Positions 60,508 to 64,000 of a DNA stretch of 64,000 nucleotides are shown here, one piece after another. The translations under genes were made by a program, and so were the position numbers. The stretch's first letter is position 1. Each line of letters begins with the position of its first letter. This DNA is from Eucalyptus grandis (lineage: Eukaryota; Streptophyta; Magnoliopsida; Myrtales; Myrtaceae), in the NCBI RefSeq assembly GCF_016545825.1, contig NC_052619.1, positions 6,649,501 through 6,713,500 on the forward strand, given 5' to 3'. The notes under the pieces were generated by a model that did no database searches, was not told the DNA's origin, and saw only the letters and a program-made list of their open reading frames with translations.

Positions 60508-62830
60508 ACTATCTTGCAATTGGTCTTTTCCATTGCCGATATTCCACTTTAGCAGATGATAATGAAATGGTCAACTGTTTCTTTGTTTTCGAAGAGAGTA
60601 ATGAGTCGCTCAATTTGATGCAGAATCCTGTAACAGACTTTCTACTAATGGGACAAGTAAGATAATCAGTATCATCATATACTGTCATCTCCATGTTATT
60701 ATCACGGGACAATAATATCCTTAAACCTGGACATCCTTTCAAGTGCTTCATGACTTTCAGTGCGGCATTTATGTGAGACTACTTTGGATTTTGCATGAAT
60801 TGGTTGAGGATCTGCACTACATAGTATATGTTAGGTTTTGTTATGATTAAGTATGTGAGTTCTCAACAAGTCTCTGATAAACAAAAGGATCTTTGAGTAA
60901 AGGATCCTCATTCAAGGGTGATAATCCCTTGTCATACTCGGCTATTGTCAATTTAACATTCTGATCAATTAGGATAACAATTGGTTTGGATCCTAATAGC
61001 CCGATTTCTAATATCTCTAAGACAAACTTGTGTTGGCTAAGATGGATTACCTTATCTGATCATGCAATCTCTATCCCAAGGAAGTATTTGGCAAGTCCCA
61101 ATTCCTTAATGTGGAAGGTAGAGTGTAAATATTCCTTAAACTTCTCAATGACATTTTCATCATTACCCATAATAAGTATATCATCAATGTATATGAACAA
61201 ATAAATTGATGATGCAACTTGACTCAATGTGAATAAAGCATAGTCATGTCTGGATTGTCTGAATTTGACAGCTGTAAGTGCATTGATAAATTTGGCATAC
61301 CATTGACAAGAAGCCTATTTAAGCTTGTATAGAGATTTTACGGAGACAACATACTGTATTCTCCCTTTGTTTGCGTAATCTCGATGGAAGTTCTATGTAA
61401 ATTTCCTCTTTGAGATCACCATGAAGAAACGCATTATGAGCATCTATTTGATGAAGGGGCCAATCATGAAGAGCAGCAATAGAAATGAAAAAAATGAACT
61501 ATGACTTCCTTCGCTACTGGAAAAAATGTTTCGGTGTAATCAAAGTCTTCCCCTTGAATAAACCCATTTGCCACCAATTGTGCTTTATAATGCTCAATAG
61601 AGCCATTTGCCTTGTATTTGATCTTGTAATATCCACTTGCAGCCAATAGATTTTCAATGAGTCAATATAGGAACCACATCCCAAGTCTTATTTTCCCTAA
61701 GAGCTTGCAATTCATCCGCCATTGCTTGCTACCAACAAGGATCTTGTACAACTTCTTTGTATGAAGATGGTTCCTGTCCTTCAAATATTCTACTAATGCA
61801 ACACCTGTGTTTATGTGAAAGATGAGCAAAACTAACATAGGATGAGACAAGATATTGTGTACCAGACTTCATTGTGGGAAAAAAATAATTGGCTGTCCAT
61901 GTGGGTTATCATGTAGTACGAATGGAACGTCAAGGAGCAATTGGTGTGGCAGAGGGACATTCCCATGTGATTCAAGAGAGATATTAGCCGAAGACGTTGG
62001 AGGTGAAGAAGCTATAGGAGATGCTGATGTCACTTCCTCTAAAATACGTAGAGCCATATTTTTTATATTTGATGGTGAGGCTGCATCATACTTAGAAGTT
62101 GAAGATGCCATGGGAGATGATATATGTGGAGTCACCATTGGTGGAGGAGTGGAAATATCTTCTTTAGTTAAAAATGGGTGTGTTCAAAAATTGTACCATT
62201 TTGTTGATAAGAAGATGACTCTTCTTGGAAAGGGAAAACATCTTCACAGAAGATAACATCTCTACTGACGAAGAAGCATCTGACAAAAAGATTATATACC
62301 AAATAACCCTTTTGAATATTAGGGTATCTCATAAATGCATATTTAATGCATGAGGTCCCAATTTGTCTCATGGGCCCATGGTGGACACATAACACAAATA
62401 GCCAAACACAGGAAGGTGGCAAATATCTGGATTTTTCCCAAAAAACAATTTGAATGGAGTTCTTCCATTTACCACACAATCTCGCCAGAGCATGTCAGGT
62501 AAAGAAGCTTGGTATTTAAGGGCATAAGCAACTTCTAGGAGATGACGATATTTTCTTGTAACAACACTATTTTATTGAGCGGTATATATACAAGAACTTT
62601 CATGGAGAATGCCCTTTGTAGTGAATAGTGTAGAACATTCATGATTAAAAAATTCATGGGCATTATCAATACAAATTCACTACACTGGGTGATGAAACTG
62701 ATTCTTAACAAGGGTGAGAAAAACTTTAAGATATGAAAGGATTTGTGCTTTGGATTACACAAAAAATAACCGAGTTGCTCGAGTATAATCATATACGATT
62801 GTGAGATAGAAATGAGATGCATCACAGAAG
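60508..62830 (-). pseudogene. Degraded copia polyprotein: integrase, reverse transcriptase, RNase H
   Basis: On the minus strand, in family order: integrase core at 62535-62825; integrase C-terminus at 62168-62479 (YLVYNLFVRCFFVSRDVIF); a linker at 61869-62138; reverse transcriptase start at 61464-61646 ([23 protein letters not shown], shown partly); the catalytic YIDDILI near 61175-61191; and RNase H at 60509-60751 (LRILLSRDNN, DYLTCPISRKSVTGFC, SSAKVEYR). Frames are broken throughout. No flanking LTR was identified within the window on the 3' side. Confidence 0.85.
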
Positions 62831-63740
62831 GGAGTGTAGTGTGGTCTCTAGATGTTCATATGTAGAAGAGAAAAAGACATGTTGGCACGAGAACTACTTT
62901 GTGGAAAGGGTAATTGTGATTATTTAGCTAAAGGGCAGACTTGACATTTTGGATGAAGGAAAGAGGTACTGCGGCCTAAACACTGATGAGATAAAATATT
63001 TTCATTAATGCTAGCAATACATAAAGTGCCTTTATTCAAAGGAAAATACAACATTAAAATTTTCAAGAAGAGTAGCCCGAAAATAGAGTCTCTCATGATT
63101 GTTACCCAAGCCTATAAGTTTCCCAATCGAAAAGGCCTAAAAGGACTAGATGTCAAAATTAAAAACGACTCGACAAGAGTTGTCTTTATAGAGCTTGGAT
63201 ATAGAGATGAGATTAAACTGGAAGTTGGGAATGAGTAAGGCATTTTTGAGATTGATGGAGGGAGTAAGCTGAATGTCTCCAATTTTGGTAACAAAAATGT
63301 CATCTCTATTAGGAAGACGTATTGAGGTATGAAAAGATGATTCATGAATTTTGGAGAAAAAATGTTTATCGTAGACTATATGGTCACCAGCACCTGAATT
63401 AATAATCCATAACTTACTTGAAATAGAGCTTGAGCAGTGAAAGTACCTGCATAGCTAGTCATGGTATCATATGTGTCTAGCTGGCTTAGAGCTCTCATTA
63501 TCTACTAAAGTTGATCCTTACTGATAGGCTAAGTAACCTTGGCATGTGTCGCAATAGAGATGTCTCACTCATTCTTTTATTTGTCCATTAGTTTTCCATG
63601 TAATTTCCAGCCATTTTCTCGAGTATGATAAGGGCATTTGCAAAAATAACATAATTTAGTTTTTCCTTTGTTGAAATTATGTGATTTATTAGAGGATGTG
63701 GAGGAATTTTGCCCATTAGATTCTCTCCACGCTGGAGCTA
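62831..63740 (-). pseudogene. Degraded copia gag zinc knuckle, protease and pre-integrase
   Basis: 63620-63680 encodes a CCHC-like knuckle (CYFCKCPYHTRENGWKLHG). 63360-63420 encodes the protease start, reading WIINSGAGDHIV where the family has DSGA, so the catalytic aspartate is Asn. 62940-63010 is pre-integrase. Together with 60508-62830 this forms one element of at least 3.2 kb. The remainder to 64000 has no recognised coding sequence, and the 5' LTR is not in view. Confidence 0.75.
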
Positions 63741-64000
63741 ACATGGCATGATGTGAGTTGTACGATCGATTAGCTGTAAGGATGAAGCCTGAGTCGTCAA
63801 ATCACATGGGGTAATATGAGCCGTCCGATCGTGTGACCAAATCAAAACCGTTCATCCCTAAATTTGGTCATTTGCGACTTGAGCCGTTGGATCTCTCTCA
63901 AAGCCATCTCGTTTGTCCATTTGAAAATAAGGTGATGGTTTGCACTAGTCCTTCCTCCCTGTGCCTTTGAGATGGCCATGATTGGATCGGACCTTATCAC
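63741..64000. other. Window end, no recognised feature
   Basis: A G+C-richer stretch than the preceding polyprotein, with repeated 'gtgtgatttgacgactcagg'-like and 'gatccaacggctcaag' phrases. It may be an insertion in, or the leader of, the copia element. Confidence 0.3.

Overview
The window is nuclear DNA of a flowering plant. The evidence is two intact plant-type high-affinity phosphate transporter genes (PHT1 family) with GT-AG introns, AT-rich intergenic DNA, long (GA)n/(CT)n tracts, Ty1/copia and LINE remnants, and many small inverted-repeat elements. The abundant mini-elements with a GC-rich 'gccggcgaggc'-type core recall Myrtaceae such as Eucalyptus. That last point is a memory-based impression and was not tested.

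Layout. The dominant structure is a large, direct, diverged duplication. Copy A runs from about 400 to 14370 and ends in PHT1-A (11591-13120, minus strand, uninterrupted coding sequence). Copy B runs from about 21520 to 44500 and ends in PHT1-B (41259-43123, minus strand, two coding exons). Matching blocks occur in the same order in both copies: 406/21522, 761/21952, 2645/26275, 6900/26565, 7165/32735, 8200/33700, 8800/34530, 10440/35155, 10660/38955, 10880/39180 and 11485/39845. Copy B is longer mainly because it collected more insertions: a LINE, a Mutator-like mini-element carrying a copia element, a retroposon-like insert, a 2.87-kb solo LTR and another mini-element. Copy A has its own insertions: a deleted copia element holding a hAT-type mini-element, and a 1-kb Tourist-like element with an extremely GC-rich core.

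Both PHT1 genes appear to have a 5'-UTR intron of about 890 bp just before the ATG, and a TATA-like TTAAATA motif. PHT1-B also has a 65-bp pyrimidine-rich minisatellite in its leader, a tandemly duplicated TATA region (80 bp apart) and one perfect match to the PHR1-binding site P1BS (GNATATNC). I saw no such match upstream of PHT1-A. The genes encode proton-coupled phosphate importers of the plasma membrane; their differing promoters and coding introns suggest they have diverged in regulation.

The stretch 14400-21500 between the copies is gene-poor and holds mini-elements. From 44500 to 64000 there is no convincing host gene. It holds a LINE remnant inside another mini-element (45.3-47.2 kb), AT-rich degenerate repeats (47.4-48.3 kb), a local duplication/triplication (51.0-57.5 kb) carrying copies of one Tourist-like element, a copia LTR (58.26-58.72 kb) and a degraded copia polyprotein on the minus strand (60.5-63.7 kb). 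No rRNA, tRNA or CRISPR feature was recognised. No clearly novel biological system was found; the notable content is transposon layering and the divergence of two tandem phosphate-transporter paralogues.
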